DNA from: Verrucomicrobiales bacterium
GTDB taxonomy: Bacteria; Verrucomicrobiota; Verrucomicrobiia; Verrucomicrobiales; DEV007
DNA length: 47,801 nucleotides
Reading direction: 5' to 3'
NCBI GenBank assembly: GCA_016795505.1
Contig: JAEUHH010000037.1
Location: 1-47,801, forward strand
Shown: positions 17,135-27,090 of the stretch, one piece after another
Numbering within the stretch: the first letter of the stretch is position 1
How the letters are laid out: each line of letters begins with the position of its first letter
Made by a program: the position numbers and the translations under genes
Notes under the pieces: model-generated
What the model was told of the DNA's origin: nothing
What the model saw: only the letters and a program-made list of their open reading frames with translations
The model's database searches: none

Positions 17135-17383
17135 TCAGGTACCGGCCGCCCGTTCGTTTCCTTCAAACGCGAAGTTTTCCAGGGTGCGCCGGGCCTCGTC
17201 TTCATCAATCACCGAAATCGCGAAGCCGACGTGGACCAGCACGTAGTCGCCGGGGCGGGCGTCGGGGGTGCAGGCGAGCTGGATTTCCCGGACGATGCCC
17301 GCGAAGGAAACGCGTCCGGTGCGGAACAACGGATCGTCCGTTTCTTTCACCTCGAGCAACTGACCTGGAATCGCCAGACACAT
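17135..17383 (-). CDS. hypC: HypC, [NiFe]-hydrogenase maturation chaperone
   Basis: An 82-residue HypC/HupF protein beginning MCLAIPGQLLEV. The second-residue Cys, exposed after Met removal, binds the Fe(CN)2CO unit with HypD and carries it to the large subunit. The conserved GRVSFAGIVREI and GDYVLVHVGFAISVIDEDEA segments are complete. The start at 17383 is fixed by the Met-Cys requirement. Its ATG lies 4 bases after the hypF stop, making it the last hydrogenase gene of the operon. The kinase/sigma pair begins 73 bases downstream on the same strand. Confidence 0.95.
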   Translation of the reverse strand: MCLAIPGQLLEVKETDDPLFRTGRVSFAGIVREIQLACTPDARPGDYVLVHVGFAISVIDEDEARRTLENFAFEGNERAAGT

Positions 17384-17387
17384 GTTT

Positions 17388-19646
17388 CTAGGGGAGGAAA
17401 TCCTGGAATCGGGCCGAGGCCACGACCGCCTGGCCTGCGGCAAGACCGCCGTCGTTCGGTGGCAACCGACGCGGCCACAGGGGAGTAAATCCCTCCGCAC
17501 GGAGCCCTGCAACCGTCAATTCCAACAGAGGCACATTTTGGAAACAACCGCCGCCAAGCACGACGGTCGCCTTTTCTTCCCGGCGGGCGACATCGAGAAC
17601 GAGGTCGGAAAGCGCGGTAATGAAGTGCTTGGCGATCCAGGAAACGGGAATGGAACGCCCGAGATCGTCGAGCAGGCTCCGGATCACCGGCTCCCAGTCC
17701 AGCGACCCGTCTTCTCCGCGGGGAATCGAGTAGCCATTGAGCGGAACGGGCGACTTCCCGGCCACGAACTCCACTTCCATCGCGGCCTGGCCTTCGAACT
17801 CGTTCCGCCATCGCAGGCCGAGCAGCGCGGCGACGGCATCGAAGAGGCGGCCGACGCTGGAGGTATGAGGCGTGTTGATGCCGCGTCCGATCTGCGTGTG
17901 CGCGACGGCGAGTTCCTCTCGGGTGAAAGCGGCCGCGAGCGGGGTTCCGGCCACGGAAATGCCGGCCTCGTAGAGCAACCCGAGCGCGGCATAACGGGGC
18001 TCCCGGATCGCCCGCTCGCCTCCGGGCAAGGGGAACGGACGCAGGTGGGCGATGCGTTTGAAGTCGGACCGGGTCGCCAGCAAAAACTCGCCGCCCCAGA
18101 TCGTGCCATCGGTGCCGTATCCGGTGCCGTCCCAGACGACACCGAGGACTTCCTCATCCACATCGTGCTCGGCGAGACAGGCGGCGACATGCGCGTGGTG
18201 GTGCTGCACGGGAATGACCGGCAATCCCATCCCGGAGGCCAGACCGGTGCCGTGATAGCCGGGGTGCGGGTCGCAGGCCACGGCACGCGGCTGGATGCCG
18301 CAGAGGGCGGGAAAGTCGCGGCATTGGTTGAGAAGCGAGAGCTGCGCGGTTTCGGCTCCGAGATCGCCGATGTGCTGCCCGCAACGGATGCCAAACGGGC
18401 CGCTGACCGCGAGCGCGCATTTTTGATCGCCACCGAGGGCGAGCACGGGGGGATACCTCCCCGGCAGTGTGAGCGGCGCGTAGCCGCGGGCACCGCGCAG
18501 CACCAGTTCGCTCCCGAGCGCGACCCGTACCACGGAATCATCCACCGGGCGGGCGATGGGACGATCGTGGATCAGGAACGCATCCGCGATGCCGCGGAGA
18601 CGTTGGATGGCCTCGTCGTTGTCGGTGCAGAGCGGCTCGCCGGAGAGATTGCCGCTGGTGGCGATGACCGGAAAGCCCAAACGCCTCATCAGGAGATGAT
18701 GCAGTGGCGACGAGGGCAGCATGACGCCGAGGGTGGGATTGCCGGGGGCGATGAGATCGGGCAAGCCGCCGCTTTTTCGCCGCAGGATGACGATCGGCGA
18801 TCGGGGCGAGCCCAACAGATCCTCCTCGGGCGGCGACAGATCGCAGTGCCCGCGCACGGTCCCGGGATCGGGCATCATCAGGGCGAAAGGTTTGGCGGGG
18901 CGGTGTTTGCGTGCGCGAAGCGTGCGGATCGTCCCGACGGAGCGCGCGTCGGCGATCAGTTGGAAACCGCCGACACCCTTCACGGCGATGATGTGGCCCG
19001 ATTCGACGGCCCGCGCGGCTTGTTCGAGAGCCTCGCCGCCTAGGGCGAGCCGGCTCCCCGCGGCATCGGTGAACTCGAGCCTTGGTCCGCATTGCGGGCA
19101 GGCGTTGGGCTGCGCATGGAAGCGGCGGTCGCCGGGCGCTTCGTACTCGCCGCGACACTCCGGGCACATGACAAAGCCGCGCATCGTGGTGCGCTCGCGG
19201 TCATAGGGCAGCGCCAGCACGATGCTGAAACGCGGACCGCATCGGGTGCAGTTGATGAAGGGGTAGGCGTGCCGACGGTTCGCGGGATCGAAGAGCTCGC
19301 CGAGGCAGTCGGAACAGGGGGCGAGATCGGGCATGATCTCCGCGTTGCCGGCGCCAGTCCCGTCGCTGGAGGCGAGCAGGTGAAAGTCGTCGCCGCCTTG
19401 CACGGCCAAGCGCGTGACGGTGATGTCGCGGACTTCGGCATGAGGCGGCCCTTCCCGGCGCACCCGGTGCAAAAATCCGGCGCACGCCTCCGCCCCGCCC
19501 TCGATTTCAACGACCAGTCCGGAGCTGGTGTTGCGGGCATGGCCCGCCAGTCTCAACTCCACGGCCAGACGATGCACGAAAGGCCGGAAACCGACGCCCT
19601 GCACGCGGCCAACGATCTCGAGATGATGCCGTTGGCGCGGAATCAT
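17388..19646 (-). CDS. hypF: HypF carbamoyltransferase
   Basis: A 752-residue HypF that makes thiocarbamate on HypE from carbamoyl phosphate and ATP, the source of the active-site cyanides. Domains in order: acylphosphatase (GRVQGVGFRPFVHRL), two zinc-finger sets (CSDCLGELFDPANRRH / NCTRCGPRFS, then CPECRGEYE / CPQCGPRL), YrdC-like Sua5 domain (ALEQAARAVESGHIIAVKG onward), and the Kae1-like C-terminal domain with VQHHHAHVAACLAEH and VVLGGGCFQN. Length and order match the family. The start at 19646 abuts the hypA stop directly. Nothing appears broken. Confidence 0.96.
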   Translation of the reverse strand: MIPRQRHHLEIVGRVQGVGFRPFVHRLAVELRLAGHARNTSSGLVVEIEGGAEACAGFLHRVRREGPPHAEVRDITVTRLAVQGGDDFHLLASSDGTGAGNAEIMPDLAPCSDCLGELFDPANRRHAYPFINCTRCGPRFSIVLALPYDRERTTMRGFVMCPECRGEYEAPGDRRFHAQPNACPQCGPRLEFTDAAGSRLALGGEALEQAARAVESGHIIAVKGVGGFQLIADARSVGTIRTLRARKHRPAKPFALMMPDPGTVRGHCDLSPPEEDLLGSPRSPIVILRRKSGGLPDLIAPGNPTLGVMLPSSPLHHLLMRRLGFPVIATSGNLSGEPLCTDNDEAIQRLRGIADAFLIHDRPIARPVDDSVVRVALGSELVLRGARGYAPLTLPGRYPPVLALGGDQKCALAVSGPFGIRCGQHIGDLGAETAQLSLLNQCRDFPALCGIQPRAVACDPHPGYHGTGLASGMGLPVIPVQHHHAHVAACLAEHDVDEEVLGVVWDGTGYGTDGTIWGGEFLLATRSDFKRIAHLRPFPLPGGERAIREPRYAALGLLYEAGISVAGTPLAAAFTREELAVAHTQIGRGINTPHTSSVGRLFDAVAALLGLRWRNEFEGQAAMEVEFVAGKSPVPLNGYSIPRGEDGSLDWEPVIRSLLDDLGRSIPVSWIAKHFITALSDLVLDVARREEKATVVLGGGCFQNVPLLELTVAGLRAEGFTPLWPRRLPPNDGGLAAGQAVVASARFQDFLP

Positions 19647-19922
19647 TCACGGAGCCCCCTCCACCTCCAGTTCGATGTTCTTGAGCAGCACCTGCTGCGC
19701 GTTGGGATCATCCATGTCCTCGGAGAGTTCGATATCCAGCCAGGCGCCCTCGGCGACGGTGCCGCGCGAGAACATCTCGAAGTAATCGGCGAAACGGTCC
19801 TTCGACAGATGACTCAGCGCCCCGAGCCACACCCCGACAGCCACCGCGCGCCCGCCGCCATTCGATTTCACGACCGAGTCGATTTTGGCGAGAAGGTTGT
19901 TGATGAGCGCAAGTTCATGCAT
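19647..19922 (-). CDS. hypA: HypA-like nickel chaperone lacking the zinc finger
   Basis: A 91-residue HypA/HybF homologue. It keeps the nickel-binding N terminus MHEL (amino group, His2, Glu3), helix INNLLAKIDSVV, the VGVWLGALSHLSKDRFADYFEMFSRG core and the closing VLLKNIELEVEG strand. Normal HypA proteins are about 113-118 residues, with a four-Cys zinc loop between AWLDIE and that last strand. Here the loop is replaced by a few residues (LSEDMDDPNAQQ) and the protein has no cysteine at all. It therefore may still bind nickel but cannot use the zinc site that normally couples it to HypB. It overlaps the protease gene by 8 bases. Confidence 0.88.
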   Translation of the reverse strand: MHELALINNLLAKIDSVVKSNGGGRAVAVGVWLGALSHLSKDRFADYFEMFSRGTVAEGAWLDIELSEDMDDPNAQQVLLKNIELEVEGAP

Positions 19923-20367
19923 GGGATTTTACCTCGGTTTCGATCTGCCGCACCGCGTCCGCCACCCCGCTCTCCACCTCCGGGCTCAGAGTCGCGCCGT
20001 GCTCGAAATTCGTTCCTTCAATCCCGAAGACGATCACTTTCGGCGGCAGGGTCCCGAGCGAGCGGGACAATTCCACCGCCTCGGCGACTCCGAAGGCGTG
20101 GGTGGAGCAGTGCAGGAACGCGGCGGGCAGTGGCCGGGTGGAAGCGTCGAGCCTGGTCACGGTTCCGGCTGGCGCGCCGGATTGCGCAGCATCAGCGAGC
20201 AGCACCACGTTCGCGTCCCTCCATCGCTCCATGAGCGACGCGGTTTCGCCGCCCGACTCATGCACGTTTTCCATTCCACGCCCTCGCAGCCTTCGCGCAA
20301 CGTGCAGGCCTGCCGCGTCATCGCCGCGCAGGGCGTTGCCGACGCCAATGACGAGGACGCGGCTCAT
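19915..20367 (-). CDS. [NiFe]-hydrogenase maturation endopeptidase
   Basis: A 150-residue HybD/HycI-type protease that removes the C-terminal peptide of the large subunit once nickel is inserted. The N terminus [21 protein letters not shown] carries the conserved GN.LRGDD (Asp is a nickel-sensing ligand), and [12 protein letters not shown] supplies the conserved His region; the middle [11 protein letters not shown] has the second acidic ligand. The ATG at 20367 overlaps the stop of the large-subunit gene by 4 bases. The adjacent substrate gene has a matching cleavable tail. The upstream in-frame extension is coding sequence of the large subunit in another frame and is rejected. Confidence 0.92.
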   Translation of the reverse strand: MSRVLVIGVGNALRGDDAAGLHVARRLRGRGMENVHESGGETASLMERWRDANVVLLADAAQSGAPAGTVTRLDASTRPLPAAFLHCSTHAFGVAEAVELSRSLGTLPPKVIVFGIEGTNFEHGATLSPEVESGVADAVRQIETEVKSHA

Positions 20368-21689
20368 GAGGAGATCTCCTCGCGGTGGATTCTGAGAAAG
20401 TGCGTCGCGCAGGAGATGCAGGGATCGTAGTTGCGGATCGCCTGCTCGCACTGCCACTGGAGCTTGTCGTCGTCGAGATGCAGATAGCCGGGCACCAGTC
20501 GGCGGAGATCGTCCTCGATGGTTTTTTGGTTCTGTGAGGTCGGCGGCACGATCTTGGCCTCGGCAATGTCGCCCTGCCCGTCCACCCGGTATCGGTGATA
20601 GAGCAAGCCGCGCGGCGCCTCGGTGCAGCCGTAGCCGGTACCCCCGCCGGCATTCACCTCAACCGACGGAGGATCCGGCGGCTCGTATTGGGAAAGGACT
20701 CGCAGCGCTTCCTCGCAGGCGTAGAGCATCTCGACACTGCGAATGATAATACTGCGGAAGGGATTGCGGCAGGCCGGGGCCATGCCCACCTCACGGGCCA
20801 GCGATTGGCAGCGGGGGGTGAGTTTTTCGAAGTTCAGCGCAAAGCGCGCCATCGGCCCGACGAAGTAGGCGCCGTGGCCCTTGCGCACGGAATGCAGCGC
20901 GTTGGTGTAGGGCACGTGCTCCTCCTCGAAGTGCTCCTCGTACTCGGCGATGGCGATGTCGAGGCCGCGGTTCGAGACGATGCGGCCTTCGTTCATCGGA
21001 TACTCGCCGGGATGGGAGAGGCTCACCAGCTCGTAGTCCTGCCCGAAGTCGGGAAAAGGCAGGTTCGCCGTCCAGCGGATCGTTTTCTCGGCGGCGTCGG
21101 CGGCCCATTTCAGATCCTCCTCCAGTTTGGCGAAATCGCGCTTGCGCGGGGCTTTGTAAAAGCCGCCGACCTTCACGTTCACGGGATGCACCTCGCGGCC
21201 GCCGAGGACGTTGCCGATGTCGTTGCCGACCTTTTTCAGCTTCAGCCCCATCTCGACGACTTCCCGGTGATCCTTGGCCATCTCGATGGCACTGGGGTAG
21301 CCGAGGAAATCCGGCGCATGCAGCATGAAAACATGGAGGCCGTGGCTCTCGATCCATTCGCCGCAATAGAGCAGGCGTCGCAGCTCGCGCAGTTGGCCGG
21401 TCACGCGCACGCCGGCGGCGTCCTCCATGGCATGACAGGAACTCATCTGGTAGGCGACCGGGCAGATGCCGCAGATGCGCGCGGTGATGTCCGGCGCCTC
21501 GCGAAAGGGACGCCCGCGGAGGAAGGCCTCGAAGAAACGCGGCGGCTCGAAGATCTTGAGCTGCACATCCTCGACGAGGCCATCCTTCACGCGCACGTGC
21601 ATCGCGCCCTCGCCTTCGACGCGGGCGAGGTAGTCCACCTTGATGGTGCGGCTGTTCCGGGGTGGTGGCGGAGTGGGGTCAGGGCTCAT
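20364..21689 (-). CDS. hydA: group 3b-type [NiFe] hydrogenase large subunit
   Basis: A 441-residue catalytic subunit (HydA/HyhL type, NADP-linked bidirectional or sulfhydrogenase). L1 motif [11 protein letters not shown] (Cys73, Cys76) and L2 motif DPCISCATH (Cys424, Cys427) coordinate Ni-Fe. An 11-residue tail after His430, [11 protein letters not shown], is the peptide removed by the maturation protease. [14 protein letters not shown] near the C terminus is typical of group 3 enzymes. The reaction is H2 to 2H+ plus electrons, passed through the small subunit to NADP+ or, in some relatives, to polysulfide. The ATG at 21689 overlaps the small-subunit gene by 11 bases. The exact subgroup (3b versus 3d) is inferred from the gene set, which lacks diaphorase HoxF/U genes. 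Confidence 0.95.
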   Translation of the reverse strand: MSPDPTPPPPRNSRTIKVDYLARVEGEGAMHVRVKDGLVEDVQLKIFEPPRFFEAFLRGRPFREAPDITARICGICPVAYQMSSCHAMEDAAGVRVTGQLRELRRLLYCGEWIESHGLHVFMLHAPDFLGYPSAIEMAKDHREVVEMGLKLKKVGNDIGNVLGGREVHPVNVKVGGFYKAPRKRDFAKLEEDLKWAADAAEKTIRWTANLPFPDFGQDYELVSLSHPGEYPMNEGRIVSNRGLDIAIAEYEEHFEEEHVPYTNALHSVRKGHGAYFVGPMARFALNFEKLTPRCQSLAREVGMAPACRNPFRSIIIRSVEMLYACEEALRVLSQYEPPDPPSVEVNAGGGTGYGCTEAPRGLLYHRYRVDGQGDIAEAKIVPPTSQNQKTIEDDLRRLVPGYLHLDDDKLQWQCEQAIRNYDPCISCATHFLRIHREEISS

Positions 21690-22464
21690 GTCTGTCGCTC
21701 TCTTCACGGAAGGGTGGGGCGTAGCCGTTGTAGGAACGATAGGCCCGCAGGATGTCGCGGTCCGGCACGCCCATGGCGGTCCATTGGGAGGAAAGCGCGG
21801 CGGGGTTGGGTGACTCCATCGGGCCGAAGCAGCCGTAGCAACCGCGGTTGTAAGCCGGGCAGATCGCGCCGCAGCCAGCCTGGGTGACCGGGCCGAGGCA
21901 GGGCGTGCCGTGCGCGACCATGACGCAGGGATTGCCGCGCAGCTTGCACTCCACGCACACGCTGTGCGCGGAGACGAGCGGCTTGCGGCGATGGAGAAAG
22001 GCCAGCACGACCTCCACAAGCTGGTGTTTGTTCACCGGACAGCCGCGCAGTTCGAAGTCCACCGGCACATGATGGGCGATCGGCGTGGAGGTGGCGAGCG
22101 TCTCGAGATACTCGGGCTTGGCATAGACGACGGAGGCCATCTCGCCCACGTCCTGCCAGTTGCGCAGCGCCTGGATGCCGCCGGCGGTGGCGCAGGCGCC
22201 GATGGTGACGAGATACTTCGACTGCGCCCGCACTTCGCGGATGCGCCCGGCATCGTGCGCCGTGGTGATGGATCCTTCGACGAGCGACAGATCATAGGGC
22301 CCGTCCACGACCCGGCGGGTGGCCTCGGCGAAGTTGGCGATTTCGATGGCATCGGCCACGGCGAGCAATTCGTCCTCGCAGTCGAGGAGACTGAGCTGGC
22401 AGCCGTCGCACGAGGCGAACTTCCAGACAGCGAGCTTCGGTCTTGATGAGGCGGCGGCGCTCAT
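21679..22464 (-). CDS. hydD: [NiFe] hydrogenase small (delta) subunit
   Basis: A 261-residue electron-transfer subunit without a Tat signal, so cytoplasmic. Proximal-cluster ligands are CDGC (Cys19, Cys22), Cys91 in GACATAGG and Cys142 in RGCPVNK. A second Cys-rich stretch (170-212: CVEC, NPC, TPC, GCGAIC, GCYGC) provides two further Fe-S clusters. This pattern matches HydD/HyhS of group 3b enzymes and F420-nonreducing small subunits. The start at 22464 gives [21 protein letters not shown], the expected beginning; it overlaps the FAD-subunit gene by 4 bases. Confidence 0.94.
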   Translation of the reverse strand: MSAAASSRPKLAVWKFASCDGCQLSLLDCEDELLAVADAIEIANFAEATRRVVDGPYDLSLVEGSITTAHDAGRIREVRAQSKYLVTIGACATAGGIQALRNWQDVGEMASVVYAKPEYLETLATSTPIAHHVPVDFELRGCPVNKHQLVEVVLAFLHRRKPLVSAHSVCVECKLRGNPCVMVAHGTPCLGPVTQAGCGAICPAYNRGCYGCFGPMESPNPAALSSQWTAMGVPDRDILRAYRSYNGYAPPFREESDRHEP

Positions 22465-23327
22465 ACTTCGCGGTGGGAAAACCAGTGGCGGATGCGGTCG
22501 TGGCGGAAGACGGGGCCATCCCGGCAGATGAACTCCGGGCCGAACTGGCAGTGTCCGCACAAGCCGACGGCACATTTCATGTTTCGCTCGAGCGTGACGA
22601 AGATGCGTGCCTCCGGCAAGCCGATCCTGGCCATTTCCACGGCGGTGAAACGCATCATGATCTCCGGCCCACAGACCATGGCGACGGCGTTGGCGGGATC
22701 GAATCGCGCGCGCGGGATGAGCGTGGTCACCACACCGACATGATGATGCCAGTCAGCGTCCGCGCGATCCACCGTGAGCTGCACCTCGGTGTCCGGCTCC
22801 TGCATCCAAGAGTGAAGTTCGTCATGGAAAATGACATCCGCCGGGCTTCGCGCCCCGGCGAGGATGACGATGCGCCCGTAATCGGCTCGATGCGAGAACA
22901 CCTGCAAAATCGCGGGCCGCAGTGGCGCGAGGCCGATGCCACCGGCCACAAACACCAGATCGCGCCCACGCACCTGCTGCATCGGCCACGGGCTGCCGAA
23001 GGGACCGCGCAAGCCGACGACACTACCCGGTGCGAGGCGGTCCAGCGCACTCGTCACCGCGCCGACACGTCGTATCGTGTGAACGAGCACCCCGCCATCC
23101 TCCGGCGATCCGCTGATGGAGATGGCGCTCTCTCCCGTGCCGAAGGCATAGAGCATGTTGAACTGCCCGGGAGCAAAGGACCGCATCACACCGCCGTCGG
23201 CTGGCCGCAGCGCGATGGTGAAGGTATCCGCCGTTTCCTGGTTCCGCGACACGACGACGTAAGGCTCCGGCAACATCGAGACAGCCTTCGGCGCCTCAGG
23301 ATCGGGGTCATCGAAGCAGGTGCTCAT
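22461..23327 (-). CDS. hydG: hydrogenase FAD/NAD(P)-binding and 2Fe-2S (gamma) subunit
   Basis: A 288-residue diaphorase subunit of the ferredoxin-reductase/PyrK type. An FAD-binding barrel ([20 protein letters not shown]) is followed by the NAD(P)-binding region with [13 protein letters not shown] and the FHDELHSW segment, and near the C terminus by a 2Fe-2S motif, [17 protein letters not shown]. It passes electrons between the Fe-S chain and NADP(H). The ATG at 23327 is chosen because upstream codons overlap the cyclic-nucleotide-binding gene; the ATGA overlap couples them. It matches sulfhydrogenase gamma subunits in length and motif order. Confidence 0.93.
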   Translation of the reverse strand: MSTCFDDPDPEAPKAVSMLPEPYVVVSRNQETADTFTIALRPADGGVMRSFAPGQFNMLYAFGTGESAISISGSPEDGGVLVHTIRRVGAVTSALDRLAPGSVVGLRGPFGSPWPMQQVRGRDLVFVAGGIGLAPLRPAILQVFSHRADYGRIVILAGARSPADVIFHDELHSWMQEPDTEVQLTVDRADADWHHHVGVVTTLIPRARFDPANAVAMVCGPEIMMRFTAVEMARIGLPEARIFVTLERNMKCAVGLCGHCQFGPEFICRDGPVFRHDRIRHWFSHREV

Positions 23328-23803
23328 GGTATGGTGGGGAGTGCGGGACCGCAGTAAAGATCCATCAACTGCAGGCGCGTGGCCTCCAGACGGTCCGCCA
23401 TCAGCGTGGAGAAACGTTTCATCATCTCGTAACCGAAGCGAGGGTCGTTTTCGCATTTGTTGCGCAGGCAACGTCCATCAATGGAGAATGCGCGCACCTC
23501 CGACACCGCGCGCAGATCGAAGTGCCAATGATAGGGTGGAACCAGCCACGACCAGCCCACGACATCGCCGTCATCGGCGGTTTGCAGCCGCTGCGTCCCG
23601 CCCAAGGGCGAGGGCATCTCCATCGCGAGCCGACCCTCGCGGATAAGGAAAAACTCGTCGGCGGGCGTGCCTTGTTTGGCGACCAATTTTCCCGCGCGAT
23701 AGCGGACATTTTTCGCGCAGCCACTGATGAGCTGGATCGTGGCATCCTCCATTTCGGCGAAGAAGGGATGTTTGCGGAGAATGGGTTCGAGGGTTGTACT
23801 CAT
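23324..23803 (-). CDS. stand-alone cyclic-nucleotide-binding domain protein
   Basis: A 159-residue protein made of one cNMP-binding beta-barrel: [55 protein letters not shown] and the phosphate-cassette region [21 protein letters not shown], ending in two C-terminal helices. No DNA-binding helix-turn-helix follows, unlike CRP/FNR regulators. It lies between the genes for the Fe-S and FAD subunits with 4-base overlaps on both sides, so it is made stoichiometrically with the enzyme. Similar genes are known in group 3b clusters of other bacteria. It is likely an allosteric or assembly subunit; the ligand is unknown. Confidence 0.85.
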   Translation of the reverse strand: MSTTLEPILRKHPFFAEMEDATIQLISGCAKNVRYRAGKLVAKQGTPADEFFLIREGRLAMEMPSPLGGTQRLQTADDGDVVGWSWLVPPYHWHFDLRAVSEVRAFSIDGRCLRNKCENDPRFGYEMMKRFSTLMADRLEATRLQLMDLYCGPALPTIP

Positions 23804-24951
23804 GGCTGGGAAGGTGACGGGGTGATGGGATGGTCCCGAAAGGCGGCAATTTCCTGCGTGAGATCGATTCCGACTGGGCACCAAGTGATGCATCGACCGC
23901 AGCCGACGCAGCCGGAGGAGCCGAACTGGTCGTGCCAGGTAGAAAGCTTGTGGGTGAGCCACTGGCGGTAGCGGGATTTCCCGGACTGGCGCGCGCTTCC
24001 GCCGTGCATCCAAGTGAAGTCCAGGGTGAAGCACGAGTCCCAGCGCCGCCAGCGCTCGGCGTGGTCGCCGGTTAGGTCCGCCACGTCCTCCACCGTGGTG
24101 CAGAAACAGGTTGGGCAGACCAGAGTGCAGTTCGCGCAGGTGAGGCAACGCTGCGCGACGTCATCCCAGCGGGGGTGCTCCAAGTTTTCCAACAGCAGCT
24201 CGCGCACGCCCTCCGCGTTCATGCGGCGGCCCATCGTCGCTGCGGTCTGATCGACTCGTTGTTTTGCGGCGGACACCTCGGTTTCGCCAGCCGGAGTCAC
24301 CGGCAGCCCAGCGAGCACCTCGCGACCTTCGTCGCTCCCAGCGGTAAGAATGAAATAGTGTCGCTCCTCTTCGATGACCTCGGTCAGGGCGAGATCGTGC
24401 GGCGTGCGATCCGTCACCTGCGGCCCCGTGCCCATGGACACACAAAAGCACGTGCCGCCCGCCACGCCGCAGCTCACGCCGATGGAGAAAACGCGCTTCC
24501 GCCGCCGCTCGTAGTGCGTGTCCGCCACGCCGCTGCCGAGAAAAACCCGGTCCTGGATCGTCATCGCATGCAGTTCACACGATCTCACGCCGAGAAAGGC
24601 GTAGCGCTCGGGCTCGGCGTCATCGCCATCGGAAAAGGACATTCTACCCGAGGCATCGCGGTCGGCTTTGACGAGACGAAGGCGCGGGGGATGCAGGTAT
24701 TGCTTCCACGACTGCGCTCCCACGGCATAACCGAAGAGCGCCGCGTCGTCCCGCCGCTTCAGACGGTAGCGCCCGCCTTCCTGTTCGTCGGTCCAGCCGA
24801 CCGGCAGGTCCTCCGCGCGGGACACCTCGTCATAGACGATCGTGCCTTCGCTCACGGTTGGCCCGACCACCTTGTAGCCACGCCGCGCCAGCGCCTCGAG
24901 CAGCGTGTCGAAATGCTCGCGAAGCAGCAGAACGGGAGGTTCGGTGGTCAT
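23800..24951 (-). CDS. hydB: hydrogenase 4Fe-4S (beta) subunit
   Basis: A 383-residue iron-sulfur subunit of the sulfhydrogenase beta/anaerobic sulfite reductase A type. The N-terminal two-thirds is the family domain ([33 protein letters not shown]). The C-terminal third has two 4Fe-4S motifs, [14 protein letters not shown] and [14 protein letters not shown]. It bridges the small subunit and the flavin subunit. The ATG at 24951 lies 4 bases after the hypE stop, and its stop overlaps the next ATG. All expected cysteines appear present. Confidence 0.93.
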   Translation of the reverse strand: MTTEPPVLLLREHFDTLLEALARRGYKVVGPTVSEGTIVYDEVSRAEDLPVGWTDEQEGGRYRLKRRDDAALFGYAVGAQSWKQYLHPPRLRLVKADRDASGRMSFSDGDDAEPERYAFLGVRSCELHAMTIQDRVFLGSGVADTHYERRRKRVFSIGVSCGVAGGTCFCVSMGTGPQVTDRTPHDLALTEVIEEERHYFILTAGSDEGREVLAGLPVTPAGETEVSAAKQRVDQTAATMGRRMNAEGVRELLLENLEHPRWDDVAQRCLTCANCTLVCPTCFCTTVEDVADLTGDHAERWRRWDSCFTLDFTWMHGGSARQSGKSRYRQWLTHKLSTWHDQFGSSGCVGCGRCITWCPVGIDLTQEIAAFRDHPITPSPSQP

Positions 24952-24955
24952 CGAA

Positions 24956-25987
24956 TTAACAAATCCGTGGGAGTTGTTCCCCGTGCAGCATCTCTACCAC
25001 CCGGTGGGTGCCGATGAGGGATTCAAGCACAACCGTGCCTTTCCCGCCGCCCTCGACCTGTCCAATTCTCACCGCATTTTGCGAAACGGGAAATCGCCGC
25101 AGCACCGCGAGCGCCGCATCCATGTTTGCGGCGGGAAGGATCACGATCATGCGACCCTCGTTCGCCACATGGAGCGGATCGAGGCCGAGCATCTCGCAGG
25201 CACCGCGCACCTGCGGCTCCACCGGGATGTCCTTTTCGCGGATGCGGGCGGAGAGACCGGAATCGCGCATCAGCTCCTTCAGCGCAGCGGCGAGTCCGCC
25301 GCGGGTGAGATCGCGCAGGCAATGCACGGGTAGCCCGGCTTCCAACAAGGCCAGCACCGGCTCGTGCAGCGGCGCGGAGTCGCTCTGCAGCGTCGTTTCA
25401 AACTCCAGTCCCTCCCTGGCAGCGAGCACCGCGATGCCGTGACGGCCGATGTCGCCGCTCAGCAGGATGGCATCGCCCTCACGAATGCTCGCTGGACCGA
25501 TCTCGAGCGTATGCTCGACGACCCCGATGGCGGCAGTGTTGATAAAAAGACCATCCCCTTTACCGCGATCCACCACCTTCGTGTCGCCGGTGACGACGCG
25601 GATGCCCGCCGCATCGGCAGCCCGCCGCAGCGACCCCAGAACGCGGCGCAATTCCTCCAGCGGCAGGCCTTCTTCGAGGATCAACCCGACGCTCAGGTGC
25701 AGCGGACGCGCCCCACACATCGCGAGATCGTTCACCGCGCCATGCACCGCGAGCGAGCCGATGTCGCCACCGGGAAAAAAGCGCGGCCGCACCACATACG
25801 AGTCCGTGGTGAAGGCCAGTCGCGCGCCCCCCGCCGTGAAGACCGCGCCGTCATGATACCCCCCGGCGGAGTCGCCGAGCGCCGGAAAAACGACCTGCTC
25901 CAGGAGGCGGTGCATCATCACCCCGCCGCTGCCGTGGCCGAGTTGCACGGTGGCGCCCTCATCGAGCGGCACGGGGCAGGCGATCAT
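24956..25987 (-). CDS. hypE: HypE, hydrogenase maturation protein
   Basis: A 343-residue HypE (PurM-like ATPase) that dehydrates the C-terminal thiocarboxamide to thiocyanate, donating CN to iron. It starts [18 protein letters not shown], continues with [19 protein letters not shown] and [10 protein letters not shown], has the ATP-site segment [15 protein letters not shown], and ends in PRIC, the essential terminal Cys carbamoylated by HypF. Complete and of normal length. The ATG overlaps the hypD stop by 4 bases. The hydrogenase structural genes follow at once. Confidence 0.96.
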   Translation of the reverse strand: MIACPVPLDEGATVQLGHGSGGVMMHRLLEQVVFPALGDSAGGYHDGAVFTAGGARLAFTTDSYVVRPRFFPGGDIGSLAVHGAVNDLAMCGARPLHLSVGLILEEGLPLEELRRVLGSLRRAADAAGIRVVTGDTKVVDRGKGDGLFINTAAIGVVEHTLEIGPASIREGDAILLSGDIGRHGIAVLAAREGLEFETTLQSDSAPLHEPVLALLEAGLPVHCLRDLTRGGLAAALKELMRDSGLSARIREKDIPVEPQVRGACEMLGLDPLHVANEGRMIVILPAANMDAALAVLRRFPVSQNAVRIGQVEGGGKGTVVLESLIGTHRVVEMLHGEQLPRIC

Positions 25988-27090
25988 GCCGGCACCTCCG
26001 TTTCCGACCGGCGATAACGATGGTAGGCGGCGCAGGCACCCTTATCGGAGACCATCGTGGCCCCCAGCGGATGCTCCGGCGTGCAGCGCATGCCAAAGTG
26101 CGGGCATTGCTCCGGCTTCTTTCGCCCCTGCAGGATCAGTCCACTGATGCACCCCGAATCGGCCTCCGGCGTGTGGCTTTGCTCCAGGCCGAATCGGCCC
26201 AAGGCATCAAAGTCAGCATAGGCCTCCGACAACCCCAGCCCGCTTTCCGGAATGCCGCCGATGCCACGCCACTCCCGCGGGATGATGCGGAAGACCTCGC
26301 GAATGAGCTGTTGGGCCGGTGCATTGCCTTCGCGACGCACCCAGCGGGAGTACGGATTCTCCACCCCGGCGCGGCCCTCCTCGAGTTGCCGCACGCACAG
26401 CAGCACGCCTTGCAGGATGTCCACCGGCTCGAAGCCCGTGACCACGACCGGCACGCGGAAACGTCGCGCAATGGGAAGGTATTCCTCCCAGCCCATGATG
26501 GCGCAGACATGCCCGGCGGCGAGAAAACCCTGCACGCGATTGTCCGGCGCGGAGAGCACTGCCTCCATCGCGGGCGGCACGAGGACATGGGAACAGAGGA
26601 TGGAAAAGTTTCTCACGCCGCGGGCCTTGGCCTGATGCACCGCCATCGCGTTCGCCGGAGCGGTGGTCTCGAAGCCGACCGCGAAAAACACCACTTCGCG
26701 CTCCGGATTGGTAACGGCGAGCTGCAGCGCATCCATCGGCGAATAGACGACCCGCACATCCCCGCCTTCGGATTTTGCGCGGAAGAGATCATCCCGCGTG
26801 CCCGGCACGCGCAGCATGTCACCGAACGAAGTCAGAATCACGCCTGGCCGGCGCGCGATGGCGATGGCTGCATCGATGAGATGCGCGGGCGTCACGCAGA
26901 CCGGGCAGCCCGGCCCATGGACGAGCGTGATCTGCTGTGGCAGCAGCGTGTCGATGCCGAAACGCACGATCGAGTGAGTCTGTCCGCCGCACACCTCCAT
27001 GATCGTCCAGGGCCGTGTGACCACCCCCGCGACGGCGTCCGCGAGACGTCGCACGGACTCACTGTCGCGATATTCGTCGAGGTGTTTCAT
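25984..27090 (-). CDS. hypD: HypD, hydrogenase Fe-S maturation scaffold
   Basis: A 368-residue HypD, the 4Fe-4S scaffold on which Fe(CN)2CO is built together with HypC and HypE. Family motifs are complete: [42 protein letters not shown] and [13 protein letters not shown]. The C-terminal cluster region carries the cysteines of [28 protein letters not shown] and GACAAY. The ATG at 27090 opens with [11 protein letters not shown], as in other HypD proteins; in-frame codons further upstream lie inside the UreE-like gene. Start and stop both overlap neighbouring genes by 4 bases. Confidence 0.96.
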   Translation of the reverse strand: MKHLDEYRDSESVRRLADAVAGVVTRPWTIMEVCGGQTHSIVRFGIDTLLPQQITLVHGPGCPVCVTPAHLIDAAIAIARRPGVILTSFGDMLRVPGTRDDLFRAKSEGGDVRVVYSPMDALQLAVTNPEREVVFFAVGFETTAPANAMAVHQAKARGVRNFSILCSHVLVPPAMEAVLSAPDNRVQGFLAAGHVCAIMGWEEYLPIARRFRVPVVVTGFEPVDILQGVLLCVRQLEEGRAGVENPYSRWVRREGNAPAQQLIREVFRIIPREWRGIGGIPESGLGLSEAYADFDALGRFGLEQSHTPEADSGCISGLILQGRKKPEQCPHFGMRCTPEHPLGATMVSDKGACAAYHRYRRSETEVPA

